A DNA stretch of 64,000 nt from Adiantum capillus-veneris (Eukaryota > Streptophyta > Polypodiopsida > Polypodiales > Pteridaceae), in assembly GCA_014529385.2 (NCBI GenBank), contig CM043968.1:4576001-4640000 (forward strand), written 5' to 3'. Made by a program: the position numbers and the translations under genes. Below, in pieces: positions 11,165 to 22,420 of the stretch (its first letter is position 1; every line of letters begins with the position of its first letter). Below the pieces are notes generated by a model, which did no database searches, had not been told where the DNA came from, and was given only the letters and a program-made list of their open reading frames with translations.

Positions 11165-12246
11165 GAAAAACAACGGATGAAAGAGAAACAAAGGGTATGA
11201 GAAGAAGCACAAGCAGAAGCAAAAGAACACATTGCAAAAAGAAGGCTTCTACGACAACAACAACAAAGTTTGTAAAGCGTTGTGACGCATGTCAGCGCAC
11301 TAAGGTGCCGATAAAGAGAGATGAGATTCCACTACGATCAATGATGGGAGCACGAGCATTTGCAAAATGGGGAACTGATTTTGTGGGGCCTATCTCACCC
11401 CCTACATATCGCACCCATACTCAATATATCATTGTGGCTACGGACTATCTCACAAAATGGGCTGAAGCCAAAGCAACACAAAAAGCAGACGCAAGAACCA
11501 CTACACAATTTTTGTATGAGAATGTCTTTGTACGATACGGATTACCAATAGAAATTGGCAGTGATCGAGGAACACATTTTCTTAATGAAGTCATTGAACA
11601 TCTGCTAGAGGAATTCATGGTCATACATAAGAAATCTGCTCCATATCATCCACAGGCAAATGGACAAGCCGAGGCCACAAATAAAACAATATGCACTGCT
11701 TTGACTAAAATTGTATTAGAGTCAAGGACCGACTGGGATCAACAATTACACACAACACTATGGGCATACCGGGTAGCTTATAAAACATCTATTGGAACCG
11801 CACCATACAACATGGTGTTTGGTCTAAACGCTATATTACCCATAGAGTTTTTAGTTCCAACTCTACGAGTAGCGGAATGCTTAGAATGGACAAGCCATGA
11901 GCTCTCTTCAAGAATAGATTATCTTGAAAAGCTAGATGAACTTCAACTGAGAGATGTACCTTCGATCTATGATAAAAAGAGAAGACAAAAAGTGTTTTTT
12001 GACAAGCATGTGCGTACGAAAGAGTTCAAAATAGGTGATTATGTACTTGTTTATACTTTGAAGCAACATGCCAAGAAACTTAAAAAGCGAGGGCTGGGAC
12101 CCTTTGTGATTAGTGATTTATCACAAAGTGGAGCTGTCAAACTTGCTACATTGGCAGGAGAAGAAATGCCAAATTGGATTAGTGGGTGTCGGTTAAAAAA
12201 GTATCATTTACCACTAACACAGGATATGCTTCAACAAATCCATTAA
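11104..12246 (+). pseudogene. Integrase core, second tandem copy
   Basis: 380-codon open frame. The first ~54 residues come from the previous unit read out of phase (basic, Thr-rich); from FVKRCDACQR on it is the integrase C-C half-finger, full DDE core and C-terminal domain as in the first copy. It lacks the His half of the zinc domain, so it is unlikely to be a working integrase. No promoter or ribosome-entry logic visible; a by-product of tandem duplication. Confidence 0.7.
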
Positions 12247-13328
12247 GAAAAACAACGGATGAAAGAGAAACAAAGGGTATGAGAAGAAGCACAAGCAGAA
12301 GCAAAAGAACACATTGCAAAAAGAAGGCTTCTACGACAACAACAACAAAGTTTGTAAAGCGTTGTGACGCATGTCAGCGCACTAAGGTGCCGATAAAGAG
12401 AGATGAGATTCCACTACGATCAATGATGGGAGCACGAGCATTTGCAAAATGGGGAACTGATTTTGTGGGGCCTATCTCACCCCCTACATATCGCACCCAT
12501 ACTCAATATATCATTGTGGCTACGGACTATCTCACAAAATGGGCTGAAGCCAAAGCAACACAAAAAGCAGACGCAAGAACCACTACACAATTTTTGTATG
12601 AGAATGTCTTTGTACGATACGGATTACCAATAGAAATTGGCAGTGATCGAGGAACACATTTTCTTAATGAAGTCATTGAACATCTGCTAGAGGAATTCAT
12701 GGTCATACATAAGAAATCTGCTCCATATCATCCACAGGCAAATGGACAAGCCGAGGCCACAAATAAAACAATATGCACTGCTTTGACTAAAATTGTATTA
12801 GAGTCAAGGACCGACTGGGATCAACAATTACACACAACACTATGGGCATACCGGGTAGCTTATAAAACATCTATTGGAACCGCACCATACAACATGGTGT
12901 TTGGTCTAAACGCTATATTACCCATAGAGTTTTTAGTTCCAACTCTACGAGTAGCGGAATGCTTAGAATGGACAAGCCATGAGCTCTCTTCAAGAATAGA
13001 TTATCTTGAAAAGCTAGATGAACTTCAACTGAGAGATGTACCTTCGATCTATGATAAAAAGAGAAGACAAAAAGTGTTTTTTGACAAGCATGTGCGTACG
13101 AAAGAGTTCAAAATAGGTGATTATGTACTTGTTTATACTTTGAAGCAACATGCCAAGAAACTTAAAAAGCGAGGGCTGGGACCCTTTGTGATTAGTGATT
13201 TATCACAAAGTGGAGCTGTCAAACTTGCTACATTGGCAGGAGAAGAAATGCCAAATTGGATTAGTGGGTGTCGGTTAAAAAAGTATCATTTACCACTAAC
13301 ACAGGATATGCTTCAACAAATCCATTAA
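12186..13328 (+). pseudogene. Integrase core, third tandem copy
   Basis: Same 380-residue translation as the second copy, shifted by exactly 1082 bases, with the same out-of-phase basic N-terminus and complete DDE core. It ends at the same TAA relative to the unit. Downstream the unit's tail runs into the unique sequence at 13433 that leads to the second protease domain. Confidence 0.7.
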
Positions 13329-13442
13329 GAAAAACAACGGATGAAAGAGAAACAAAGGGTATGAGAAGAAGCACAAGCAGAAGCAAAAGAACACATTGCA
13401 AAAAGAAGGCTTCTACGACAACAACAACAAAGTGGATCACCG

Positions 13443-14162
13443 TTGCGAATAAATGCTATTCGATTAACGAATTTTGGTGAAGACACAAGGGAACCAATAA
13501 TTGTAGTCAAAGTGGCTAGCAATCAAGTTGAATTGACGGCATTGCTTGATTCCAAAGCTCAAGCAAATCTGATCTCTTACAAATTATATAAGCAGCTCAA
13601 GCTTGAAGATCAACTACATCCTACTCAACAAGTGCTGGAAAGTAGTACATCACATTCGCTAGGAACATTGGGCTGGACAATATTGCATGTACAAATACAT
13701 CAATATGTTTACCCCCACAAGTTTTATGTGGTTGAAGATGCGAGCACACTACACCCCATGTTGTTGGGACAACCATGGCAAAAAGAATATAATGTGCAGA
13801 TATATTGGAGTTCGAAAACCGTCAGAATTCAGCATGCACAAGAACAGCAGGTGGTAGCCTTTGATCAGACAACCCGAAAGAACCCAATAATGGTGCCACA
13901 ATCAATTGATCAAGAGAAAAATAGATGGGTTTCGCTTAACCAGCAAAAGATACCTATGAAGGCTACACAAGAAATAGCTAACTGTCTTCAATCAAAAAAT
14001 GAGATACCACAAGCGACAAAGAATAGATCAAAGTCAGCAATCAGCAAACAACAAGTATCGGTACATAAAGATCTACGTGAACGAGCCTACAAATCACAGT
14101 GCACTAGCAGACAGCCTCCGAAAAACCAGGTTAATCAAACACCAAACAGAGTCATCAAATAG
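13443..14162 (+). CDS. Second retropepsin-like domain (PR2) after integrase, element 1
   Basis: 239 codons. Residues 15-125 resemble an aspartic-protease fold: beta-rich lead (IIVVKVASNQVEL), active-site-like LLDSKAQANLISYKLY (DSK at 13548-13556, Gly replaced by Lys), then HKFYVV and MLLGQPW near residues 98-118, matching the Leu-Gly-x-Pro-W signature of clan AA proteases. Homologues occur at 28662 (intact DSGA) and 43487 (DPGA), always downstream of integrase and after a charged helical linker. The C-terminal half is Gln/Lys-rich. Function unknown; possibly a structural or capsid-associated fold rather than an enzyme. Confidence 0.6.
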   Translation: MRINAIRLTNFGEDTREPIIVVKVASNQVELTALLDSKAQANLISYKLYKQLKLEDQLHPTQQVLESSTSHSLGTLGWTILHVQIHQYVYPHKFYVVEDASTLHPMLLGQPWQKEYNVQIYWSSKTVRIQHAQEQQVVAFDQTTRKNPIMVPQSIDQEKNRWVSLNQQKIPMKATQEIANCLQSKNEIPQATKNRSKSAISKQQVSVHKDLRERAYKSQCTSRQPPKNQVNQTPNRVIK

Positions 14163-14180
14163 ATATGGATACTGAAGAAC

Positions 14181-14597
14181 ATGCTTAATCGCCAACTACA
14201 TGAGAAACACGTTTGGATCCCCAAGGTGATGCTACAGGAACTCCCTTCAGTACAAGCAAAACCAGCAACCAGACAAACGACATCGCCAAATAAATCTGTG
14301 TGGATGCCGATCAACAGAAAAGCCACCAAGACCAAGGACGAGGCAATAAACCTACAAAAGCATCCACAACAAAACTCCAAAGGGCAATTAACAGAGAACA
14401 AGATTATAGCTACAACGGAAATGACACTTCCATCCACGGAAACAACCACGGCCATATCGACAGTAGCGGCAACCCAAGCAACTTTTGTAAAAAAAATGAT
14501 CAAACAAAGAGCTGTAGAGTTACAACTTTTACTTGCAAAGAAAATCCGCCAACCAAATCAACAACAAACAGGAAACCTCGACGTCGAATGCCAATAA
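14181..14597 (+). CDS. Pol C-terminal tail, element 1
   Basis: Thr/Gln/Lys-rich frame after PR2, separated by one TAG. VWIPKVMLQELPSVQ at its start parallels IQIWVPK-type phrases in element 2 (44215-44240) and the third fragment (29485-29510), so it is an ancient part of the polyprotein tail. No domain recognised; likely disordered. Confidence 0.4.
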   Translation: MLNRQLHEKHVWIPKVMLQELPSVQAKPATRQTTSPNKSVWMPINRKATKTKDEAINLQKHPQQNSKGQLTENKIIATTEMTLPSTETTTAISTVAATQATFVKKMIKQRAVELQLLLAKKIRQPNQQQTGNLDVECQ

Positions 14598-14599
14598 GC

Positions 14600-16379
14600 A
14601 TCTTGCTTATTCCCTCCTCTCGCACAACATTAATTTTTCCATGTATTGACTGAGTATGCATCAAATAGGGCCACATTACAAGGCCGCGCATTAGCACAAT
14701 TTTTAACCCATGCACTGCACATACCCCGAGGCAATACCTTGTCTTTCGGGAGGTCTCCGACTAGGAGGTGGGGAGGCATTCTCAATGCGGACCCAATGAA
14801 GGTGAAAAGAGCAAAAAAGGGCATGTTTTTTGACTATTTTGAAGGGTTTTCGTTTAATTGCGAAATTTTTTGGACTAACCTAAGTAAATATGCCCTTATA
14901 TAGCACAAATCTACAAGTACATGGGGCCAAACACCAAATTAGGCCTCTAGGTGTGTGTATATATGTAAAAATAGCCATTTTTCGAGCAAAATATTGATAA
15001 AACAGAGAAATCCTACCATAAAAATTGCATGTGAGTGTACATAGTGTTTTGTGGTGATGTTTTTGAGTTATTGTGATTTTTGGGAATTTTTTGGGTTTAT
15101 TTTGCTATTTTCTTTTTAATTTTACTAATTATCGGCAAAAAAACTTCAAAAATACAAAAAGCAAGTGAAATACGATCGTAATGAAAAACAAAAAAATAGG
15201 GGGATAATCAGTGACTATAGGACAATCTATGGTACAATGGGGGTGCAATTATGTGAATGGAGCGGGAGGCGTGTTTTGGCCAGATTTTGACCGAAATGTT
15301 AAATTTCTCGGAAACTGGGCAAATGGAGTCCAAATCAAGAACTTTTCGAGCCTAAACCACATCTCGCAAGAAGTTAGGAGCACATGTCAAATTTCATAGA
15401 AAGTGGTCCGGGGACCCCCATTATAAGAGTTTTTCACTTCACTTAGAGCTCATTTCTACTATTTCCTTCTTGAGAGAGAGCTCTAGCCACTTAGAACGAA
15501 CCGGACTTCCAGCTGCTTCTACGATGCGCACGACCATCCGACAGGCTCCAGATATGAGAGGTAGGCTCAACACCTTGAGCTTTTCGCGTATGTTTGATGT
15601 TTTATCGCGAAAACTAGTGTAGGGTTCACACGGGGAACGAACAGTAGAGACCTACAGGTAGAGGTAGCCACCTAGCGGCTAACCCAATAGCAATAAGGCT
15701 TCATAGGGGGTTTACCCTAGCATAGGAGACCACTCTTGAATGCACAAAGGCGGCAAAAAACCAACGGGAAAAACCCTAACTTCTAGAGCCCTGCAAGAGG
15801 CCACCAAGTGGTAAATCGGTGGAAAGTCGCACAAATGCTACCAAAACTTATGGGTAGGAGCATCTGAACATGCTCTACAAGGTTATATAGACCACATGGC
15901 CATAAAGCGACCCGAAATGGGACTAAGCTTCAGAAACAGCATCGGACACACAAAGCGTCAACTGGCTCTCACGGCCAAACCGGATGTCCGTTTGCCACCA
16001 AACTTCACGAGCGGCTTGCCTAGACCATCAACAACCAAGTCCTATGGTGGTAGACCACCACAAGTCATCGACGGCATGCAAACGCAACCACGGGCACTTC
16101 CAGAGCGACAAATCGCCAAACGGAGCTCCGGTGAAGCCAAAGCCAACAAAAACCATATGGCAAGGTTCCCTAAGGAACCATGAAGCTATGGAGACTAACA
16201 TCAAGAAATTTCATCACGAAAAGCACTCCAAGAGTCAGAAAACGACTCAGAGGCTCTGAAAGCCAAACATGGAGTTTTTATCTATCTTTTTGACTTTTTT
16301 TATTGAAATAAGGCTTAAAGGGGACTTAGGGGGGCTAAGGGCATATACTAGTAGCACTTCTCCAAAAGAATTGATCAGA
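14600..16379 (+). other. 3' noncoding zone of element 1 with possible internal promoter
   Basis: A block at 14640-14760 (tgagtatgcatcaaatagggccac, then gcattagcaca) is conserved at 29805-29880. An AT-rich stretch follows (14830-15200). A TATA-like tataagag lies at 15422, then a GC-richer transcribed-looking stretch ending in gatatgagag/gtaggctc (about 15551-15569), a splice-donor-like site. The equivalent place in element 2 (45499-45514) has gacatgaggg/gtaagttc. A 130-bp block at 15930-16060 recurs at 33067-33200. No coding region seen. Confidence 0.45.
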
Positions 16380-16975
16380 AGACATCCTACACGTAGAATG
16401 TCTCAGGGCCTCTTTTGCAAGCCAAACTCAATATCTCACCTCATACACAGCTTCTACATAGCTTATACATGCTAGCCATCAAGTTTCATCACATTTGAAC
16501 AAGAGTTGACCTCATATGCATCAAAAAAACGAAAAGTAAGAGCATAGAGGCAATAAAAGGTCATAGACCTACCAAAACTAGTCCAAATCACATGAAATTT
16601 GCACAATATACTCATTATCACATTGCCAAGCTAACTGTGGAGTCAGATATGAAAAATAGTGAAATAGACATCCTACGCGTAGGATGTCTAAATGCCCTAT
16701 TTGACCTCCAGTTGGTGTTTTTGAGTTCCACATATCTTTATAACATCTTCACAAGCTCATATATCAAATTTCAAGCCAGACCCATCACATTTGGCCCCCA
16801 AAACCTCAAAGATGCACTTTTCTGAGCCTAAAAAAACTAAACATGCTCCTAACAACGCCAATACTTATCCAAATCAAAATCTAAGAACAGGGCCATGTTC
16901 TACATGCTAAGGGCTACCCACAGAACCAAAATCAAGTCATTCTGAGAAAAGAGACATCCTACGCGTAGGATGTCT
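16380..16975 (-). repeat. Palindrome array near 3' end of element 1
   Basis: Three sites at 16380, 16666 and 16952, spaced 286 and 286. The last two are perfect 24-bp palindromes with half-site AGACATCCTACG. A partial half-site follows near 17091. The flanking text matches the 5' leader array when reverse-complemented (for example atctgact before/after the palindrome), so this array appears inverted relative to the one at 1370-2372. Confidence 0.75.
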
Positions 16976-17344
16976 CCAGGGTCATATTGACCTTCTGTGG
17001 AGGAATTGACATCATGGGAGTCTTTTACATGGTATAAGAAGCCTATATATCAAATTTCAATCCAACTGGATATCATTTGCCCATCCATATAGGACATCCT
17101 ACCCATTTTGTGAGCCAAAAGCCTAAATCTACTCAAAATTTCACTTTTTGATGTCCAAACCAAATTCCAAGTACATAGCTTGGTCAAAGCATGGTTTGGT
17201 GGTACAAAAAGTAGTGTCCTTGACACAACATATGCTTGGTGATTCTTGTGTTTAAAAACCATGGGCATTTTTTTGGAATTGGGGAGGGCAAATAAACTTC
17301 TTTCTGAAGTGGACATTTTTTTAACTTTTAGAGCATGCAATCCT
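16976..17344. other. Noncoding tail of element 1
   Basis: AT-rich DNA continuing the palindrome-bearing region; nothing coding recognised. Composition changes abruptly at about 17345 to a G-rich segment, which I take as the boundary with the next element. Confidence 0.4.
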
Positions 17345-17411
17345 AAGAAGAGGTGTGGGGGGTGACGGCGGGGCCGGGGGTGGGGTTATGGTTGGAACCT
17401 TTCACTCCAAC

Positions 17412-17412
<1 letters not shown>

Positions 17413-17458
<46 letters not shown>

Positions 17459-17543
17459 GTCCCTCTCCCTGTGTGTGTCTCTCTCAGTTTTGAACCTTCT
17501 CGCCTTCCTTGCCGCCTCCATAGCCACCGAGCTGCTGTGTTCG

Positions 17544-17593
<50 letters not shown>
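17413..17593 (+). repeat. Two (CT)n microsatellites
   Basis: (CT)n at 17413-17454 and 17546-17593, separated by about 90 bp of mixed sequence. They lie just upstream of the ATG at 17602, in the position of a 5' untranslated region, as CT tracts often do in plants. Open frames through them on either strand (Ser-Leu or Arg-Glu runs) are artefacts. Confidence 0.9.
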
Positions 17594-17595
<2 letters not shown>

Positions 17596-18629
17596 TTGCA
17601 AATGGATAGTAGCGCAGGAGATTACTAGCTTGGTGATGCTCAGGACATTTCTTTCGATGAGATAGAAGGAGATGCTCAGGACCTGTCTTTCAACGAGGTA
17701 GAAGGTGATGCACAGCTCCTCTCTATCGACGAGATGGAAGGTGACGCACACTTCCTCTCTTTTGACGAGGTACAAGGTGGCCTAAGCAATGTTTATCAAA
17801 TGCACATCAATTCCATTAGCACTAATATTCCAGCTGCATGTACCGGTAATCAAGCTTTTCTTCGTGATTATTGGGCTGCAAAGAAATGCGCACAGAGAAG
17901 CAAGGAAAGACATCCTACGTCTGCTCTTGGATTACGGGAAGCCAGGTCAAGAAAGAACATTTGTGCACAGGTGGCTCGATGTTGGCGCAAGCAAACAGTA
18001 GGGATTGCAAAGAATGAGTAGAAGGAAATATTTTGGCAACTCTTGGACCACCAAACATTTTCCTGGCTGCAACCATCAAATTTCAGCAAAGTCGAATACA
18101 CTGTTGTATCGGGTGTGCGCAACACTTTGACTCAAATCAAGGTCCCTCATTCAGCAAGTGAACTTTTTGTAAAGAGATGCTCTTTGGAAATGATTTTGAA
18201 CAATACTACAAACTCACAATCAGTAAACCAATCTAGAATAGCTAGTATCCTGGGGATCCATCGAAGGAATATAGCTTCAACAAGTTCACGGCTAGAGAAT
18301 AAAGATGAAGATGAAGTGTTGCCATTGAGTGCTTGTGAGAGACAATTGCCACAAGGAACCATTATTACCAATGAAACAAGAGATTTGGTATATGCCTTTT
18401 GGACATCAGAGAGCAGAGTTTCACCCAACAAGAAAGACATATGCAAGATGAGAATTGGAAGGAAAAGTGTCGTCAAACATCCTATACATCTACTCGACAA
18501 ATCTCAGGTACCAGCAACTTCTAGTAATTGTACATCTTGTTTGGTGCTACTTAAGGCTTATTTGGTCCAGATAGTACCAAATTTGGTAGTCTGCTGTACG
18601 GCAGAGGGTGTTTACAGTACCAAAGAATA

Positions 18630-19510
18630 TCTATAAAGTACCAAATCCTAGCTATCAAGTGCCAAAGCCTATCCATAGAGTTTCAAACCTTCTCGATAGA
18701 GTACCAATACCTATTTATCTAGTACCAATGCCTATGTATAGAGAACCAAAAACTATTTACAGAGTACCAAACTCATCGGATACCACCAAAGACTATCTGT
18801 AGAGTACCAAATATTCTCTGTAGAGTACCAAATCCTATCTGTAGAGTACCAAAGCCTATCACTATAGGACAAAGTCTATTTACAGGGTACCCCACACTTC
18901 TGATAGTACCAAAGCCTATATGTAGAGTACCAAATATTTTCTATCGAGTACCAAAGGCTATCTATGAAGTACCAAAGCACATATGTAGAGTACCAAATCC
19001 GGTATATCGAGTACAAAATCCTAGCGATTGAGTGCCAAAGCCTATCCATAGAGTTTCAAACCCTCTCAACAGAGTACCAAAACCTATTTATCCGGTACCA
19101 ATGCCTATGTATAGAGAACCAAAGTCTATTTATAGAGTACCAAACTCATCGGATACCACCAAAGACTATCTGTAGAGTACCAAATCCTCTTTGAAGAGTA
19201 CCAGATCCTATCTGTAGAGTACCAAAGCCTACCACTATAGGACCAAAGTCTATTTACAGGGTACCCCACACTTCTGATAGTACCAAAGCCTATATGTAGA
19301 GTACCAAACTCATCGGATACCACCAAAGAATATCTGTAGAGTACCAAATCCTTTCTAAAGAGTACCAGATCCTATCTGTAGAGTACCAAAGTCTACCACT
19401 ATAGGACCAAAGTCTATTTACAGGGTACCCCACACTTCTAATAGTACCAAAGCCTATATGTAGAGTACCAAATAATATCTATAGAATACCAAAGCCTAAC
19501 GACAATACCA
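18630..19510 (+). repeat. 21-bp minisatellite filling the transposase intron
   Basis: About 40 degenerate copies of a ~21-bp unit, agtaccaaagcctatctat. A higher-order duplication is visible: ggataccaccaaagactatctg at about 18777 recurs near 19153 and 19315. It lies wholly inside intron 18508-19800. Frames running through it encode Tyr/Gln-rich artefacts. Confidence 0.85.
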
Positions 19511-19519
19511 AATCTACGG

Positions 19520-19700
19520 TACCATATTTGGAACTTTTTGGTACTGTTGAACTTGGGTGCACGTCTGCCCACTATTACAGTACCAAATTTGGTTCTTTTT
19601 GGTACTGTTGAACTTGGGTGCACGTCTGTCCACTATTACAGTACCAAATTTGGTACTGTTGAACTTGGGTGCACGTCTTCCACTATTACAGTACCATATT
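19520..19700 (+). repeat. ~60-bp hairpin-forming repeats, intron copy
   Basis: Three units of the form ggtactgttgaacttgggtg, a cacgtctgtccactatt middle, then acagtaccaaatttgg. Unit ends GGTACTGT and ACAGTACC are complementary, and TACCAAATTTGGTA at the junction is itself a palindrome. The same unit occurs at 21945-22410 and inverted at 23710-23810. Confidence 0.85.
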
Positions 19701-21719
19701 TGGAACTGTCTAAAGCCAGTTTTGGCACTACTATAGTAGTGGAATTTTACCAGTACTATGAAGTTGGTTTTTTTTGAATCGTTTTGTTTTTGTGCCATAG
19801 GTTGAGCTGTACCAAAGATTCAAGAAGGCTCACCCAACAGTGGTAGTGTCTCTTAGATGCTTTGAGGCATTGAAGCCATACTTTGTACGGAAGTTAAAGG
19901 ACATAATACCTGTTGCTGTGTGGTTCATGTGCGGCAAATGCTCTATTTCAAAGAGGCCCTTAATCAAATGCGGTAGAACAAGTTTGGGCACCACGGGAAA
20001 GGTCACCTTTGCACTTGCTCTGTTTGTTGCAGAGGTGATGAGAGAGGAACGTGTTTTGCAAACCAAGCAGTGTGTCAAAACATCACCGTTACGTGGGAAT
20101 CCATCATGTGCCCAAAGCCTCCAAATTGTGAATACCATGCAAAGAAATGCTTGATGGGGGACTGCTCACAATGTGGAGTACGGAGGTTGACATTTTGTCC
20201 TGATGAGACAGCAGAGGATAGCAAGGAGGTGTCTGTGAAGGTTTTCATGGAGGTTGGAACAGGACAGGTTCATGAAGGTGGGAGTGAGAAGAAGAGAAAG
20301 GACTTGATTGTGCAACGGATGAAAAGTGGGACTTTTCTTAGCCTATTTTCAGCCCATCTGACAGGCTTCATCAAGCACAACTTTGTCTTCCGCTGGCAAG
20401 CCCAACAATTCAAGGACTTTCCTAGCAACTTTGTAGTATCTGTTATTGACTTTGCGGAGAATTATTCCCTTAAAGTTCATAAGAAATTTAGTCAGTGCAT
20501 TGGTGGTCTACCCAAGTCACAATACTTGTGCACATCATTTATTTAAGAAATGCAGCAGGTGGTACACAGAAGACGCTACACTTCTACATATCGGATGACA
20601 AGCAACATGACACATTGTTTGTACAACATTGTTTCTTGCTGACATTCTCTGCAACAACATTGGGTTTGGTCAGATGGTGCTACTTCACAATTCAAGGCCC
20701 GCAGACCTTACTATTTTGTGGCCAGGTACTATCAAATGACAGGCTTGCACATGATGCATAACTTCTCTGCATCCGGCCATGGAAAAGGTGAGCATGATGG
20801 GACAGGGGCAGTCATCAAGAGAACTTTGACGCATGAGGAATTGAAACCAGATGGCTAGCGTATGAAGTGTGCAACCGATGTTGTCAACTTTTTGAAAGCA
20901 ACTTTTCAGCCAAGAGAACAGTCTCAGAGGTGTAATACGCAAAGAGTCTTTTGGCTTATTGGCGCGGATGAAGTGCAGCGCAATCTGCAATGGGACTGTG
21001 AGTGCATCGTTGGCTCACACTCATTTCATTGTGTTGATGGCTATTCACAAGACAACCGCACCGCCATACGCTTTCGATCACTTTCATGCTTTTGTGATCC
21101 GTGTATGCGTGGGTTGTGGAGAAGATGAAGGAACAGAATGCACATTGAAGAATGGAAATATGTTTGCATCAAACCATTGCCAGAGTCCGGGGATACAATT
21201 AGGGATGACAAATCAGATGACGAGGAGGAGGGTGGAGATTCAACATTTATTCCGATGAGCCAAGTGTCCAACCTGCCACTATATGAAGGATGCCCTGAAA
21301 TGTTAAGTGGCATGTTGTCCATAGGGGATAATTTTGCAGTGAAAGCAGCTGAGGAAAACAAAGACTTCTACATTATCAAATGCACAGAAGTGTTGTACCA
21401 AACGGTGAAAGCACAAAAGGATAAGTGGCATAACAAAATTGTTAGAGGAGGGAAGGTTGTTGAAGGATTTTTTTATGGCCAAGTTGAAGGAAAAGCTGAT
21501 ACATACCGGCTATTGGATCACACATCTCCGGTAATGTTCTACTCACATCTTGTTAGGGCCATACGTTTCCCGATGGAGCCTATTGTAGGATCCCTAGGTC
21601 AAATTTTACAATACAAGTTGTCTACTGAAGTATATGAGAGGATATACAATAGCATGCCATATCATGATGATGAGAGTGGCGAAGGTGCGTCCATGTGACT
21701 TGAGGGCAATGAGAAGCCC

Positions 21720-22420
21720 TGATTGAACGACTGAATCCGGTAGTCAATAGTACCAAATTTGGTAGTCAACAGTACCAAGTGTATTCTGCACTATGTACTT
21801 TTTAGTGACTGAGTCAACTTGATTTTTTGGCCCTAAGATTTATCTGTTCTCTCTATCTAGTACTGTGTCGGTATGTTACCTTTCATTACATTACTGTTTC
21901 AGTTGTCCTCACTATATGTGCATTAAAGTACCATATTTGGTACTTTTTGGTACTGTTGAACTTGGGTGCTTCTCTATCCACTATTACAGTACCAAATTTG
22001 GTACTTTTTGGTACTGTTGAACTTGGGTGCATGTCTGTCCACTATTACAGTATGGTACTTTTTGGTACTGTTGAACTTGGGTGCACGTCTGTCCACTATT
22101 ACAGTACCAATTTGGAACTGCTTGAACTTGCTGTATCACTTATGGTTTACTTTATTGCTCTATTTGGTTCTGTGTTGATATGTTACCTTTCATTACATTA
22201 CTGTTTCAGTTGTCCTCACTATATCTCTACTTTTTGGTACTGTTGAACTTGGGTACATGTCTGTCCACTATTACAGTACCAAATTTGGTACTTTTTGGTA
22301 CTGTGCTGAACTTGGGTGCACGACTGTCCACTATTACAATACCAAATTTGGTACATTTTGGTACTGTTGAACTTGGGTGCAGGTCTGTCCACTATTACAG
22401 AACCAATTTGGTACTTCTTG
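21720..22420 (+). repeat. Repeat block downstream of the transposase gene
   Basis: A ~180-bp lead (gtattctgcactatgtac to ctcactatatgtgc, 21780-21925) followed by about seven of the ~60-bp hairpin units. Part of the lead (ttacctttcattacattactg) recurs inside the array at about 22183. The lead and first units occur in reverse complement at 23705-23960. No coding sequence. Confidence 0.8.

Larger units (their letters stand above)
10187..13432 (+). repeat. Head-to-tail triplication of a 1082-bp integrase unit
   Basis: Copies at 10187-11268, 11269-12350 and 12351-13432. The junctions share 'ag' before tttgtaaagcg, a 2-bp microhomology. Translated copies 2 and 3 are identical; copy 1 differs from them at two residues (Leu for Arg at the PPTY-x-TH site, Thr for Ala at IGT-x-PYN). 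1082 is not a multiple of three, so each copy lies in a different phase. The event is recent, or an assembly artefact. Confidence 0.9.
1..17340 (+). mobile_element. Ty3/Gypsy LTR retrotransposon, element 1 (degenerate, left edge cut by window)
   Basis: Order on the + strand: LTR, primer-binding site, about 2 kb of leader, gag, zinc knuckle, PR, RT, RNase H, integrase (with tandem extra copies), a second protease-like domain, and noncoding DNA with palindromes. PR-RT-RH-IN order and the tRNA-Asp-like primer-binding site place it near the plant Athila/Tat branch of Ty3/Gypsy. Many in-frame stops and frameshifts make it non-functional. No 3' LTR matching the 5' one is visible before 17.34 kb, where the sequence becomes GC-rich and another element starts, so the right end is inferred. 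Confidence 0.85.
17602..21698 (+). pseudogene. DDE-type transposase-like gene, two or more exons, frameshifted
   Basis: Exon 1 (17602-18507): ATG after the CT tract, a TAG at 17626, four 12-residue repeats (GDAQDISFDEIE-like, 17632-17780), then ITNETRD, FWTSESRVSPNKKD and HLLDKSQ. Intron 18508-19800 is GT-AG, phase 0. Exon 2 resumes with VELYQRFKKAHP, then CCC..H and cysteine-rich blocks, DFAENYSLKV (about 20450), ISDDKQHDT (20588), WSDGATSQFK (20661), a SGHGKG-x-HDG block (about 20774) and LSCFCDPCMRG (about 21085). These blocks match a family I recognise from repetitive uncharacterised proteins of animals; Asp in FAEN, WSDG and the following D/E are candidate catalytic residues. Single-base shifts near 19903, 20485 and 20655 and a TAG near 20857 kill it. 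Superfamily name uncertain. Confidence 0.6.

Noticed and set aside
15500-15760. 3' LTR of element 1 at 15.2-15.7 kb
   Set aside because: TATA-like and transcribed-looking, but it does not match the 5' LTR (1-861) and has no TG...CA ends or TSD; kept as a possible internal promoter.
17355-17775. Open frames on both strands through the (CT)n tracts
   Set aside because: Their length comes from stop-free dinucleotide repeats; translations are Ser-Leu or Arg-Glu runs.
18608-19347. Tyr/Gln/Ile-rich frames over the 21-bp minisatellite
   Set aside because: 21 is a multiple of three, so the repeat stays in frame by itself; it lies inside a GT-AG intron.
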